Shown here: one piece after another, positions 13,206-23,781 of the stretch | Layout: each line of letters begins with the position of its first letter | Position numbering within the stretch: the first letter of the stretch is position 1 | Position numbers and translations under genes: made by a program | Notes under the pieces: model-generated | Told to the model about the DNA's origin: nothing | Database searches by the model: none | Seen by the model: only the letters and a program-made list of their open reading frames with translations | NCBI GenBank assembly: GCA_003116995.1 | Contig: BDSL01000102.1 | Span: 124,001 to 188,000, forward strand | DNA: 64,000 bases | Reading direction: 5' to 3' | From: Yamagishiella unicocca | Lineage: Eukaryota > Chlorophyta > Chlorophyceae > Chlamydomonadales > Volvocaceae

Positions 13206-14034
13206 GCAATAAGCGGCAAGAGTGATTTCCAACGGGGTACGCTGGTTGTGGTGCAGGAATACATTGGTGGGGCGTTATCGTGAACGACCGCTGTCGTGGA
13301 GAAGAATGGTTGGTTCCACGGCCCTATCCGTGTAGGTAGTGGATGATTGCCAGGGGTTTTCAATTGCTCGTCAGTTGCGTCCCTTGCTACTTGGCTGTGA
13401 GTGGTGGGTCGCGTGCACAAGAGCCGTGAGACCTGGTGGCCTTCTGATACCTTATGGATTTAATGCCCGTTGCTGGTGGCGTGGCCTTGTCTCTCCGACT
13501 GTGCTTAGAGGTTCGCCGCTGTCGGCATGACGAAGATTAGAGGCTGCGGCAGTGACTAGGATGATGCGTACTAAAGCCGTACACGAGGACCGCCACAGTG
13601 GCTCCTTGATATCCGAACTAACGTCGCAATTGTTACATGAACGAGCTGATGGAGGCTTCGCAGCTCCAGCAGGAGCTCGGGGTGAAGCTAGCTCGCATAG
13701 AAGCTGATGTGGATCTCCATTATTCTTGGGGACTAGCACTTGCCATTCGTCAATGGCGCACTAGGTTTGTTCCCTTATCCACGGGGATCATGCAGCCTGA
13801 TTGGCGTTGGAAGGTTGTCGCTTTGGTTGCGTATTTCCCCTGCGCGGCGGGCAGCTATGACGCATTTCCTAGCAGGTACGTCTGTGTGTCGCACGTTTGC
13901 CGTCTTACCTAAAGACCATAGCTGCTGGTGTCCTGGCCATTGCCGAACATGAGACAATACAAATGTTGTATGTACGTATGCGTGTATGTTATCCTGGGGG
14001 CACCTGCGTGCCATCTGGAAGTTCATCTGGCGTA

Positions 14035-14039
14035 TGTAA
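14035..14039 (+). terminator. Candidate polyadenylation signal of VARL-2
   Basis: TGTAA lies 830 bases after the VARL-2 stop, a usual 3' UTR length for these algae. Another TGTAA overlaps the stop codon itself and is less likely to be used. The interval 13206-14034 shows nothing else recognisable. Confidence 0.35.
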
Positions 14040-14112
14040 CGGTAAACCGCCTCAACGCAACGATAGATAACATTACCACTTTCGCTTAGGTGATAGCCCA
14101 GATGACGCTAGT

Positions 14113-14940
14113 TGTTGTAACGGTTACAGTGGGTTCCAGACCAAGAGGTAGAACCATCGGGCGCATCGCCTGACACTGAACAAGACGGAGGAAACAAATA
14201 CCGACATGCACCGAAACAAAGGCAAACCACCAGAACACCAAATTGACAGGCCGGAGGCATACAGAGCAGCAGCCAGCACCCCAGGGGGAATTTGCACTAG
14301 AGGCTCCCCTATCAGGAACTGGCCACCAACCAACCTAACAGCCCAACACCCGACGAACCAGTGAAGCGCCACAACGATGCAAACATCGGAACCCGCCACC
14401 TCTCATCCCATAAGGCACGGACCCCTAGCAGGGCTCAACACGCCTATATAGCCAGAAAGTATGAAGCACGGGATACCCCGCTCCCCAAGACGACCCGAGC
14501 CGATCAGGAATCCACCAGTACCTCAGCCGGTCCCCCGCACACAAGGCGATTGGCGACAACCCGCAAGAAAGGATGCCGAGGCCCCACTGCATCCCAGCCT
14601 TTCTGGGGAAGCCCCAGCGCAGCAAAGCCCCTCAAAAGGGCCCAAAACTCCACCACCCCACGGCGAACGGCACGATCCAGAAGACCACTACCCGGAGTAT
14701 GAGGGGGACCACCAGCCCCCGCCCTTTTCAAGGCCGCGGCCATAAACCGGCGCCCCACCTCCATGGCAGTAATAGCCGCCAGGACTACTACATCCCAAAC
14801 GCAGGACTGTACCCCGGTAGGTGCTTGCACCAACCAAACTTGCGCCCGTGTCACCCCTGCACCGAGCTGGGTCTCGAGTTGGGCAATCACTGCTTGAGCC
14901 ACCGGGCAGAACCAAAAGTGGTGTAAGCGGGGGGTACGCT
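14113..14940 (-). mobile_element. Retroelement 3' end (LINE-like), 5'-truncated, minus orientation
   Basis: This unit carries the end of an open frame on the minus strand (14504-14938) plus about 390 bases of 3' tail ending near 14113. The tail and the last 40 codons match, in inverted orientation, the unit at 15355-15818. A 50-base match to the tail end also occurs at 53325-53375. The shared 3' end with different 5' limits fits truncated reverse-transcribed copies better than a DNA transposon. Confidence 0.6.
14504..14938 (-). pseudogene. C-terminal fragment of a retroelement polyprotein
   Basis: The fragment reads HHFWFCPVAQAVIAQLE near its start, a zinc-finger-like His/Cys motif followed by Trp- and Ala-rich helices (VWDVVVLAAITAMEVGRRFM) and then KGWDAVGPRHPFLRVV before the stop. 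Such HxxW-CPVA tails are, from memory, common at the C terminus of non-LTR retrotransposon reverse transcriptases in volvocine genomes. An in-frame TAG closes it upstream at 14939-14941, and no reverse transcriptase core is present, so it is a dead fragment. Confidence 0.55.
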
Positions 14941-15354
14941 AGTGTCACGACACAACTACTCCTGTAGTGATCCGGCAATGACGAGGTCGTAGCGAGCGTG
15001 AGCGACTTGTTCCATTGAGGTTGTTTCAGCTAAGGTACCCTACTAAATAAGCCGCTTCACAGAGGAGTGCGTTCGGTTCCAAAATGAAAAACTGCGGGGT
15101 ATTGCGCGAGGAAATTGCATCCGTGCGGCAAGGATGGTGCAGTTCCAGGCATCTGCAGATCCGAAACTCCCAGCATTAAGATACCTAGACAGACATATTG
15201 GCGAGCCGAGCCAGGTGCATCTGGTTGGACGCGGGGCCGCACGCCTGAGGCGGGCATTAATTTGCAAACAAATCGTCTAAATTTATCATTGCACAATGAA
15301 TGACGCGCCCCTCCCCATCTCTTACAAACTACCGGTGCGCAGCTGAATGATGCA
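14941..15354. other. Spacer between two inverted retroelement ends
   Basis: No coding signal or match to other parts of the window was seen in these 414 bases. Confidence 0.4.
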
Positions 15355-15818
15355 GCCATGCAGCTATTTCTCCTCCCGGAAGGGTTGGGCCGCTGAGGGC
15401 CCTCGGCATGCCTTTTTGCGGGTTGTCTTCGGTCGTCTTGTGTGTGAGGGTGGTGATGGATGTGGGGTCGTCATCGCCGTGGTGGCATGGGTTTCCCCTT
15501 GCTTTTTGTTTTTCTTGTTCGTGGGTGGGCAGGTCCTGCTCCGGGCTTGTGTTTCTTGGGATGAGAGGCGGGCAGACGTTGCCGTTGCATTATGGCAGCG
15601 CACCACTGGTTTATCGGTTGCGGGCATGTTGGTGCTCGGTTCCTGATATGGATTCCTACAGCGCAAATTCCCCCTGGATTACTGGCAGTTGCTGTATTTC
15701 CCTGTTCGCAGCTGGTGCGGTGCGGCTGGGTTCCTATCTCTTTCGTCTCCTCCAGTGTTGGGCGATGTGGTCGATGGTTCTGCCTTTTGGTATTGAGCCA
15801 CTTGTGACGAGTGTTACT
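15355..15818 (+). mobile_element. Second retroelement 3' end, plus orientation
   Basis: The start encodes KGWAAEGPRHAFLRVV, closely matching the C-terminal codons of the minus-strand fragment at 14504-14938. The rest matches its 3' tail through the shared stretch around TGGTTCTGCCTTTTGG at 15776. Only the last 460 bases of the element remain. Confidence 0.6.
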
Positions 15819-16725
15819 GCTATTCCTCCTGGGGCCTGGCGTTCCGCATGATCAAGCTGGCAATATCAAGTCCCAAACCTGGCTACGCTAAAAAAAATTC
15901 GCTACCATGATCTTAATGGATAACGTAAATGATGACGTCCTCATGGGCACGTCCTGTAAAAGGTGGGATTTTGTGCAGGAGCGTAATTCGGGTCTTAAGC
16001 GTTCGTTAAAACCCCGGCACTCCGGCATTTGTCCGTAAGGAGGGTTGCGAGGGAAGCCCGCGTACGCAGACAAAAATATAAGGCAGTAAGGGGGAAAGGC
16101 CCAGGCGCCTTGCGGCGCTTCAGGATAAAAACGTATGGTTGAACGAAACATATACCGTGCACGGTGGCTGGCATGCTAAGCAAAAAGACAATCACTCGCA
16201 ATGCGTGCTCTGGCGCCTCCGGCAAACCGGCTATAGACCAGCGCCAATAGCGCGCAATCATAATAATATCTCCGTTGGTCGATGCAGCAGCAGCAACAGC
16301 AGCTTCACAATATGCCGGGCTGAAGGCACTGCACTGTGCATACGGTAACCGTGCGAGGTGGAACACCTGCCAGCTGCCCTCGCGCCTGCCTCCCTACTGG
16401 ACCGGGCAGATGTGATCGTTTGGGCACGCTCGGCGGGCGCCTATCCACTTAGATAATTAGCTAGCTGGCTAGGGCACGGTACGCGGAGGAGGGGAACGAC
16501 GGGTGGGCGGAGGAAAACGCCTCGGCGGGGGCCTCCGGGGAGATGGCGGGCGCGGTGGCGACCGTGGGTTCATGTCCGGCGGGGGCGCCAGCCCACCTGC
16601 GGGCGGGAGGGGGGCAGCGTTCCGGAAAGGGTCGGCGGTGAGTGTAAGCGCCGTGTGCCGCCCACAGCGCTTGATGCTTTTGCAGTGCATGGCAAGCGGC
16701 TAGGCTGGAAGTGGCCTCCGCGGTC
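15819..16725 (-). repeat. Left arm of a 0.9-kb inverted duplication
   Basis: This segment matches 22544-23525 in reverse complement with scattered mismatches. It contains the last exon of gene A (16469-16596), part of its last intron and about 650 bases of downstream sequence. The right arm carries the corresponding last exon of gene B. Confidence 0.85.
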
Positions 16726-18859
16726 CCTCTGCCGCCCATACCATGCCAACCTGACGGCCCCTACGGTCACCCATGCCCCAGTCCTCAGTGCCCATCGCCG
16801 CTGTCGGGTCATACCCCCCCACCCTACAGGTCCAGCCAACGCCACTGCCAGCTACGGCGGACTCGGCAGTCACCGCCGCTGTCGCCGCCGCTGGTGCCCC
16901 CACTTGCCCGCCATGCCCCCCAATGCCCGCCGGCCCAGTCGCTCACATGCCGCCACTGACGCCGCGCATATGCCGCCAGGCTTCAGCTCGTTGGAGGAGG
17001 CCCCCGCCACTGTGGCTGTGATTTTGTTCTGGGCCCACTTCTTTGTAGTTGACGACGTCCCGCCAGCAGCGGTCACCTGGAATGTGACGGAACGACCTGG
17101 CGGGTGGACGGATGAGCGGGATGGGCGAGCAAGGTGAGATCTGTCAAGAGATGTGAAGTAGCAGATAGGAAGTAGTGTCCGCGCCCGATCGGACGAAACG
17201 TGCAGTCCTCAAGAGCCGTACAGGGAAATACTATGGACCGGAAGCTCGCAGGGCAGATGCGTCAGGAGTGTAGACGAGAGAGCAACGATAGAGGGAGTCG
17301 ACAGTCGAGGCAGCCGGCCTTACTCTATTTCTCTTGCGACTATTTCCCGTCCATCCCAGCAGCTGGGCTAAACATCTCCTAACGGCTTGAGTCCCAGAAG
17401 AGCGCCTGGTGCGCATTCGCTTGACCAATGACAACAACATAAGGCCCTCACGCCTCACCTCCACCGACATTCCACCCGCCCTGAAGACCCCGCCTTCCCC
17501 CAGGAACCCGTTCGTACACCCATCGCCACCGACCCACCGGCCGCCGTGCATGGCACCATGAAAGTAGCGTTGTAGCTCGTCTGTGCGTTGGACCACTTGG
17601 AGCCGCCAAAATCCACGCGGTTTGGGCTGCAACGGAAACACGATATGTCGTATGTCACGTTTCGATACGCAATTCTGCGCGGACGGGACAGTTGGGAAGC
17701 GCAACACCGCACAGGACCGCCTCCAAACGAACCCTTTTTATCGGATCTTACACGGCTGCTCCCATTATATGTTACGTTTTATCCACTTTCAAAGATCGCG
17801 GTAGGTGCATGGAACGGGCGTCGTCGCGCCGTGGCAGGTTGCGAAGTGCTGCGACAGACCGTCCGTCGCTCCTTCCAAGTTCAGCGCCTGTCCAGGACCT
17901 TCCTGCCTACCGCACAGCTGCCTTGACCGAACAACGGTCCTCGCTACCCATCCACCCTGAACCACCGCTCCCTCGGACCCCAGGGGATCCACTTACCACC
18001 CTGGCGTCGGCGTGGGGCTGGTGAAATTGAAACCGATCACACTCGCGGTCAGCAGCGCCAGGCGGCGAGAGGAGGAGCTGGTACCGAAGGACACCTGGGG
18101 ACGGCATGGGGCGGGATGCCACGGGATGAGGTTGGCAGTGGTGTCAGTACAGCCTGCACGCGCGGCGTGGATTCCGAGCCCCAGGGTCCGCTGTCCGGTT
18201 TACCAGGGCGACATAACATGTTGTAGGATTGCGATGGCATGTGCACTAGGGTAGGGGCTTCGCAGTACTGAGGGGAAGCCACCGGAGCTGAGGGCAAGAA
18301 CAGCCCACCCAGCTGCCTCTACAAGCCCGTACTGCCCACCTTGATCTTGTGTGTGGCACCCGGGCACAGCGTGCTGCCAATGGCTTTGGTGGCCGCATTG
18401 GTGAAGGCGAAAGCGATGGAGCTGTGTGGCGGGCCGAGGGTGATCGGGTCGAACGGAGCAGCAGAGGCGCGTGAAATAAGAGTCGTAAGAAATGCAAGGC
18501 CATGATCATGCTGTCTGCCAGCTGCGCGGCATGTGGTAAGATGTGTGCGGCCGAGAGGTATATGGACGAGCGATAGTCGTTAATGTGCGGCTGGGCAAAA
18601 ATAGAAGGGCGATGCATATCCTTGATTCCTGGTGTATGTGTGCGGTGTGGTACCTGTCTGTTCTTGGAGCGCCGTGCACTGAGACATCAGGCAACACGGC
18701 GGTTGTAGGGTGTGAGAAGCAGGTCGGCTTCTCCGGAAGCGATACCCCATACACTATGTTGAGCAGGCCTTCATTGTACCAATATTTGGGATAGGCTGCG
18801 GATAGATGCGCCAACGATGCAAGCAGTGCGCACGCCAGGGCTACGGACGCCCGCCGCAT
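16469..18859 (-). CDS. Gene A: secreted Reeler-like protein with short proline-rich tail
   Basis: Six exons on the minus strand (18859-18654, 18421-18340, 18094-17997, 17626-17538, 17096-16947, 16596-16469) give 250 residues in continuous phase. A signal peptide (MRRASVALACALLASLAHLS, then AA) precedes YPKYWYN. The mature part shares with genes B and C the pattern CxxHPxxxVLPDxSxHGxPxxDR, then STLCPG, SPTPTPGCPNRVD, MVPCTAA and PGGICAA. The Cys pairs, LTA-strand and VTAAG segment resemble a Reeler domain, though weakly. The last exon encodes a Pro/Arg tail (PPRPPSPRRPPPRRFPPPTR) and a stop. Secretion to the cell wall or matrix is inferred; no catalytic residues are seen. It faces away from genes B and C, and its last exon lies in an inverted duplication shared with B. 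Protein identity to B and C is moderate, so A is the older paralogue. Confidence 0.8.
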
Positions 18860-20482
18860 CCTTACTCCGCAGCTTCGGTCGTAGAAGACACGTTCAGAAA
18901 GGATTGAAACGGCAAAGAAATGAACAACAAACGAATGTACAAACGAACCTTTATAAGGTTGGCGACTACCTCAAATGCCGTGCATCGCCCACCAGTCCGA
19001 CTGCTAGGGTAAGACTCAGTTACGAAAATTGAGGAATCTTACGTGGTCGGTTTACTGATCAATGACGACCATTACCTACAATGCCATGTGAGGACTTACG
19101 CCAAAGGGGCCGCACATTCGTGCACATCATGGCCGGGTGTATGAAATCAGGGTTCAAATTTATTGGAGACAGCCAAAGTTGTAGAACCTGCATATGTGCA
19201 TACCGACACCAGTGATGTCCAATGCTGTCCTACCCGTACGACTTAAATTAAGATAAATGATTATCTCCAGCACTTCCTAAGGCCTGAGTGCACAGAGGGC
19301 AAGTGTTAGGTACCTGGTACTTCGGTGCGCGTTCGCGCTTCTAAACACTGCGACGGAGGACTTTGGGAGTATACGCTAGTGTATTGGGGGAACTTCCAAG
19401 TATTAGGCGGCGGGTCATCCATGCAGATCCATGGTCACACATCAGAAGGCTACATTGCTGGAGGGGGGGAATACTTTTGTGTAAACCACGAAAGGACCAT
19501 GGATTCGGCAATCTACGTAGCCCTGGTTCTCCCTTCCTTTGTTGTGCAGGGTTGTGCTGCCCTATATTTGCGTATGCCCACACCGGCTTCTTCCACACAC
19601 ACCGACCGTTCTTGCTTCCGATGCATGATAAGCTTGATTCCGAGACGGTAAGTAAAAGAAACGATGGGCAAGCAAAACGTTGAAGTATCGGGACGCATTG
19701 CGACGGTGCCGCCGACGCCCAGAAGTTCGATATCAAAGGAGCTGCTGGGTGCCGCGTTATGCCTCCGTATGCCGCTGTCCAAGCGCGTTTGTTGCAGCAT
19801 TTTGGATGTGGAGCACCAGGGAGCACCTGCCCTGTCCGCCAGCGCCACGTCGCATGTGACGGTCCAGAATAAATTGGATTACATCGCATTACATGTCGTT
19901 CTGACTGTCAACAGTAATGTGTCCCACCACAACGGACTTCCGTCAAGGGGAGCACAGAGCACACATGGCACGGTAAAAAAAAGCATGCCGTACATATTGC
20001 AGACGACAGCAGCATAGCACGGTTAGTCCAATCGCAGCTCCTGCGCCCCTAATTAGTGTTCGACATATGCTTTCGCTGCCTTAGACACTGACGTGCAGGG
20101 CCATATTCCCGGTCACAGGCGCCACTCTTCAATCGCCTGCTGGGTAACGTATTTGATGGATGGTAGGCTTACCTGACGGGTGGTGCATCGTTCCAGTGTG
20201 CCTAGATTTAGTGTTCAATGGACAAGTTTCGTATAGCAGCAAACGCGAAGCTGAGGCAATTGCGTAATCCACGACGCGCGGTGTGTACATCGGCAGGCCT
20301 CACGGTTTGTCGTCCAGCGTACCAAGCATAACCGATTGCACGGTGAACTCGTCTTTTTCATTTAGCGCGTGGATACGACTTGTGAACTACGAAGCTGTCC
20401 ATCAATCCTGTCGGTTGTCTGGGAGCGTTAAACGCAATGTACTAACGAGGCTACCTACTTTGGAGATTACAAGGCAATCGTG
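18860..20482. other. Divergent spacer between genes A and B
   Basis: This should hold the 5' regions of both genes. From about 19701 onward it matches the upstream region of gene C (from 23782). No other gene was seen. Confidence 0.5.
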
Positions 20483-22543
20483 ATGCAATTGAGGACGGTT
20501 GTGGTCTTGACGTCCGCGCTTCTGGCGTGGCCGCAACTTTCTGCCGCGTATCCAGTCTATTGGTATGACTCCATGGCCCAAACGGGCGAAGTAATAGCAG
20601 CCGCGAAGAAATGCGATGCGCATCCGGCAAATGTGGTGCTTCCTGATATATCACCGCACGGCAAACCGCAAGCGGACAGGTAATCCATGCTGGACTGTCG
20701 GTGCGCTGCACCGGGCTGGTGGAATCCATGCGGGAATTGTGACTGGCTGTATGCATCTTGTAGCTAAACCCCGTGTGCACTTCGCTCGTAACCGCTGCAA
20801 CCGGTCCTTACAGCACCATCGGTTTCTCCTTTGCGGACGCGGCCAGCAAGGCAGTAACCAACGCGCTATGCCCTGGGGGAAACTTCACCGTGACGGTAGG
20901 AACAACGCGGATGGGTCGCGGGATGGAATAGAGGCGGACGTGGAGGGGGCCCTTCGCTCCCTCCCTTCCTTAGGCTTGGTAGCAGGACGGGGCAAGTGGA
21001 TGCCCCGTGCCGCAAGGCGGTATGCAAATGAGGGAAAATGCAACGCCAGTTTGGAGAAGAAGAAAGCCATCCGCGTCGTCTCTCACCCGGATCCCCTCCA
21101 CCCATGCCCTTGGCCGCTCTGTCCAAACAAATCCTAACCGACCACAGGTATCCTTCAGCAGTATACGCCTGGCGATGCTGACTGCCAACATGTCCAAAGT
21201 CGCCTTCTCCTCCCCCGGGCCCACTCCCGGCTGGTGAGGCGTTGCGACAGCGGCCGGCAGCTAGCCTCGAGCCCAGCCCTGCCCAGCTTACGGTATCTGT
21301 GACGACAAGTGTGATGGATGGAGGGCAAGGCTGACCGTCAGAGTCACGAGGGGCGATGATTCAACTGGGGGCGCTTGATGTTTATAGTATTTACGTGGCC
21401 GATGATTCGCGTGTATGGTCAGCGTCGCCAGCACTTGCGTCATTATACGATGACCCGGACCCACTCACCTGCCTCTCCCCTCCATCGGGGCCGCGGTCGG
21501 TCGTCGCTGCCTCCTCGCAGCCCCAACCGAGTGGATCTGGGCGCCTCCAGGCCGGCAAACGAGGCCAAGACCTATGTTGCCGCGTTCAGCGTGCCGTGCG
21601 CTTTGGCAGGTGGGGTGGGCAGGTTTGGCAGCTGAGTGGCTGCATCGGGAAAAGGAGCGACGACGGCGTAGCTCCGGGTAGCTACGAGTTAATCTCCCAA
21701 CTAGTTGCACTCGCATTGGGGTGCATTCCGACTGAGCCTCGAGCTGTGCACCTACTGGGCAGCCAGTGCCCGACCCACATCATCAGCGCCCGACCAACAT
21801 CACGAGCGCCCAACACACATCATCAGCGCCTGGCCCACATCATCAGCGCCCAACCCACATCATCAGTGCCCAACTCACATCATCAGCGCCCGACCCACAT
21901 CATCAGCGCCCGACCCACATCATCAGCGCCCGACCCACATCATCAGCGCCAGACCCACGTCACGAGCGGCCGCACGGCACCTCCCGCTCTCCGCCCTTCG
22001 CCGCATCGTCGTTTTGGATTTGGCCTGCCTTCTCCCTGTCTCCTTACCCCACCCGGCGGCCTCCCGGCCCTCCTCCACGTGGGGCCCCCCCTCGGCTACC
22101 CCTCTGCACAGTTGTGTTGCGGCAGACACCCGCGCCTCCCCCACCCGCCACCATAACCAACCGTTGATGGTTCGGCTTCGGCCACATTCCTATAGGCAAG
22201 CCTCTTTCGTTCGCGGTCACTTCCGCTGGCAAAAATCAGACGTGGTACCAGAATCGTGTGAGCATAGTCGTTGCCGACGCCTCCTCGGTCGCCGTGCAGC
22301 CGGGTGGCTCCTGCTTTGCAGCAGCGGTTGCATGTGAGTGGCGCGGGAGGACGGTGACGGGCGGGACGGCCGTCGGCTCGATGCCTGTAGGGCTTCGGTG
22401 GGGTTTCGGGGTTGGGTAGCCTGATGCGGCTGTGGGGGAGTTTGGCGTCGTGGCTGGGTGATGCGCATTGGTGGCCTCTTTACGCGCGTGGCCGTGCAAG
22501 ATATTTGAGCCAATGGAAGGGGAAGGCCAACCTTTTCTGAAGC
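19701..22543 (+). repeat. Left copy of a 2.85-kb tandem duplication (gene B 5' part)
   Basis: This segment matches 23782-26653 in the same orientation, at an offset of about 4.1 kb. The copy spans about 780 bases of upstream DNA and the first five exons. Coding exons differ at only a few positions. The match stops inside intron 5 at CCTTTTCTGAAGC (ending 22543). Confidence 0.9.
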
Positions 22544-22800
22544 GACCGCGGAGGCCACTTCCAGCTGAGCCGCTTTCCGTGCACGGCAAAAGCATCAGGT
22601 GCTGTGGGCGGCACATGGCCCTCACACTAACCGCCGGCCCTTTCCGGAACGCTGCCCCCCTCCCGCCCGCAGGTGGGCTGGCGCCCCCGCCGGACATGAA
22701 CCCGCGGTCATCACCGCCCCCGCCATCTCCCTGGAGGCCCCCACCGAGGCGTTATCCTCCGCCCACACGTCGTTCCCCTCCTCCGCGTACCGTGACCTAG
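20483..22800 (+). CDS. Gene B: chimeric secreted Reeler-like protein
   Basis: Six exons (20483-20679, 20814-20895, 21148-21233, 21521-21609, 22196-22333, 22673-22800) give 239 residues with all phases intact. The first five exons are near-identical to those of gene C: a signal peptide (VVVLTSALLAWPQLSAA), CDAHPANVVLPDISPHG, CPGGNFTVTV, CPNRVDLG and the VTSAGKNQAWYQNR segment. The last exon instead matches gene A: a Pro/Arg tail ending RRSPPPRTVT. The junction lies in intron 5 at 22543/22544, so splicing can yield a complete soluble protein, while the DOMON and cytochrome b561 parts of gene C are absent. A secreted extracellular matrix or wall role is inferred. Intron 4 carries a 20-bp minisatellite. 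Expression is unproven, but I see no frameshift or stop. Confidence 0.8.
21766..21965 (+). repeat. 20-bp minisatellite in intron 4 of gene B
   Basis: About ten copies of a 20-bp unit (consensus CGACCCACATCATCAGCGCC) with point variants. The same array sits in the matching intron of gene C. Confidence 0.95.
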
Positions 22801-23525
22801 CCAGCTAGCTAGTTGTCTAGGTGGATAGGCGCCAGCCGACCGTGCCCAAACGATCACATACATCTGCCCAGTCCAGTAGGGAGGCAGGCGCGAGGGCAGC
22901 TGGCAGGTGTTCCACCTCGCACGGTTACCGTATGCATGGTACAGTGCCTTCAGCCCGGCATATTGTGAAGCTGGTGTTGCTGCTGTTGCTTCAACCAACG
23001 GAGATATCACTCCGATTGCGCGCTATTGGCGCTGGTCTATAGCCGCTTTGCCGGAGGTGCCAGAGCACGCATTGCGAGTGACTGCCTTTTTGCATAGCAT
23101 GCCAGCCACCGTGCACTATGATGTTTCGTTCCACCGTACGTTTTTATCCTGAAGCGCCGCAAGGTGCCTGGGGCTCCCCTCCTTACGGGTCTGTCCTATA
23201 TCCTGAAGCGCCGCAAGGTGCCTGGGGCTCCCCTCCTTACGGGTCTGTCCTATATTTTTGTCTGCGTACACGGGCTTCCCTCACAACCCTCCTTAGGGAC
23301 AAATGCCAGAGTGCCGGGGTTTTAACGAACGCTTAAGACCTGAATCACGCTCCTGCACAAACTTCCACCTTGTACAGGACGTGCCTGGACGTGCCCACGA
23401 GGACGTCATCATTTACGTTGTCCATTTAGATCATGGTAGCAAGTTAGTATTTTTGGAGTAGCCAGAAATGGGACTTGATATTGCCAGCTTGACCATGCAC
23501 AATGCCAGGCCCCAGGAGGGGAGGG
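22544..23525 (+). repeat. Right arm of the inverted duplication
   Basis: Reverse complement of 15819-16725. It supplies the last exon of gene B and its downstream region, and includes a 54-bp tandem duplication absent from the left arm. Confidence 0.85.
23146..23254 (+). repeat. 54-bp tandem duplication
   Basis: Two identical 54-bp units containing GCGCCGCAAGGTGCCTGGGG. The left arm of the inverted repeat has one diverged unit (16080-16130), so the second arose after the arms separated. Confidence 0.85.
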
Positions 23526-23609
23526 CCCTGTGTCGCCGCATCTTAATCCAAGCTCTCGGCATCCATATACTGTGAGCGGCCCCTTACCCCAATCCGCCTA
23601 GGGTTACCA
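23525..23609 (-). mobile_element. Fragment of a hAT-like MITE
   Basis: About 85 bases are the reverse complement of the left end of the element at 61230-61724, including its terminal GGAGGGATGG (read on the minus strand). The other end is missing. Confidence 0.65.
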
Positions 23610-23611
23610 TC

Positions 23612-23650
23612 CCTCCTGCTGCGGATAGATGCGCCAGCGATGCAAGCAGT
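23612..23650 (-). pseudogene. Relic of a second gene A first exon
   Basis: This stretch nearly matches 18796-18834, the signal-peptide part of gene A exon 1, in the same orientation (minus-strand frame reading SLAHLSAA). No further exon follows. It suggests that a second copy of gene A once stood divergent to gene C. Confidence 0.55.
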
Positions 23651-23781
23651 GTGTCGCGACACAGTCCTGGCAACGGCGATCCTCGTATGCAGGCAACAGA
23701 CTTGTAAAGGCGATACGCGCACGCACTCGGGCGTGGTTAACCTTGCTGCATGACTGCCACTGCTTGGAGGATATGCGTATA

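Noticed and set aside
14113..15818. Single foldback DNA transposon
   Set aside because: Both arms encode the C terminus of one retroelement protein and end at a shared 3' tail, and shorter copies of the tail occur elsewhere. Two truncated insertions explain this better.
21766..21965. CRISPR-like array of 20-bp repeats
   Set aside because: The units are contiguous with no spacers, lie in an intron of a eukaryotic gene, and recur in its duplicate.
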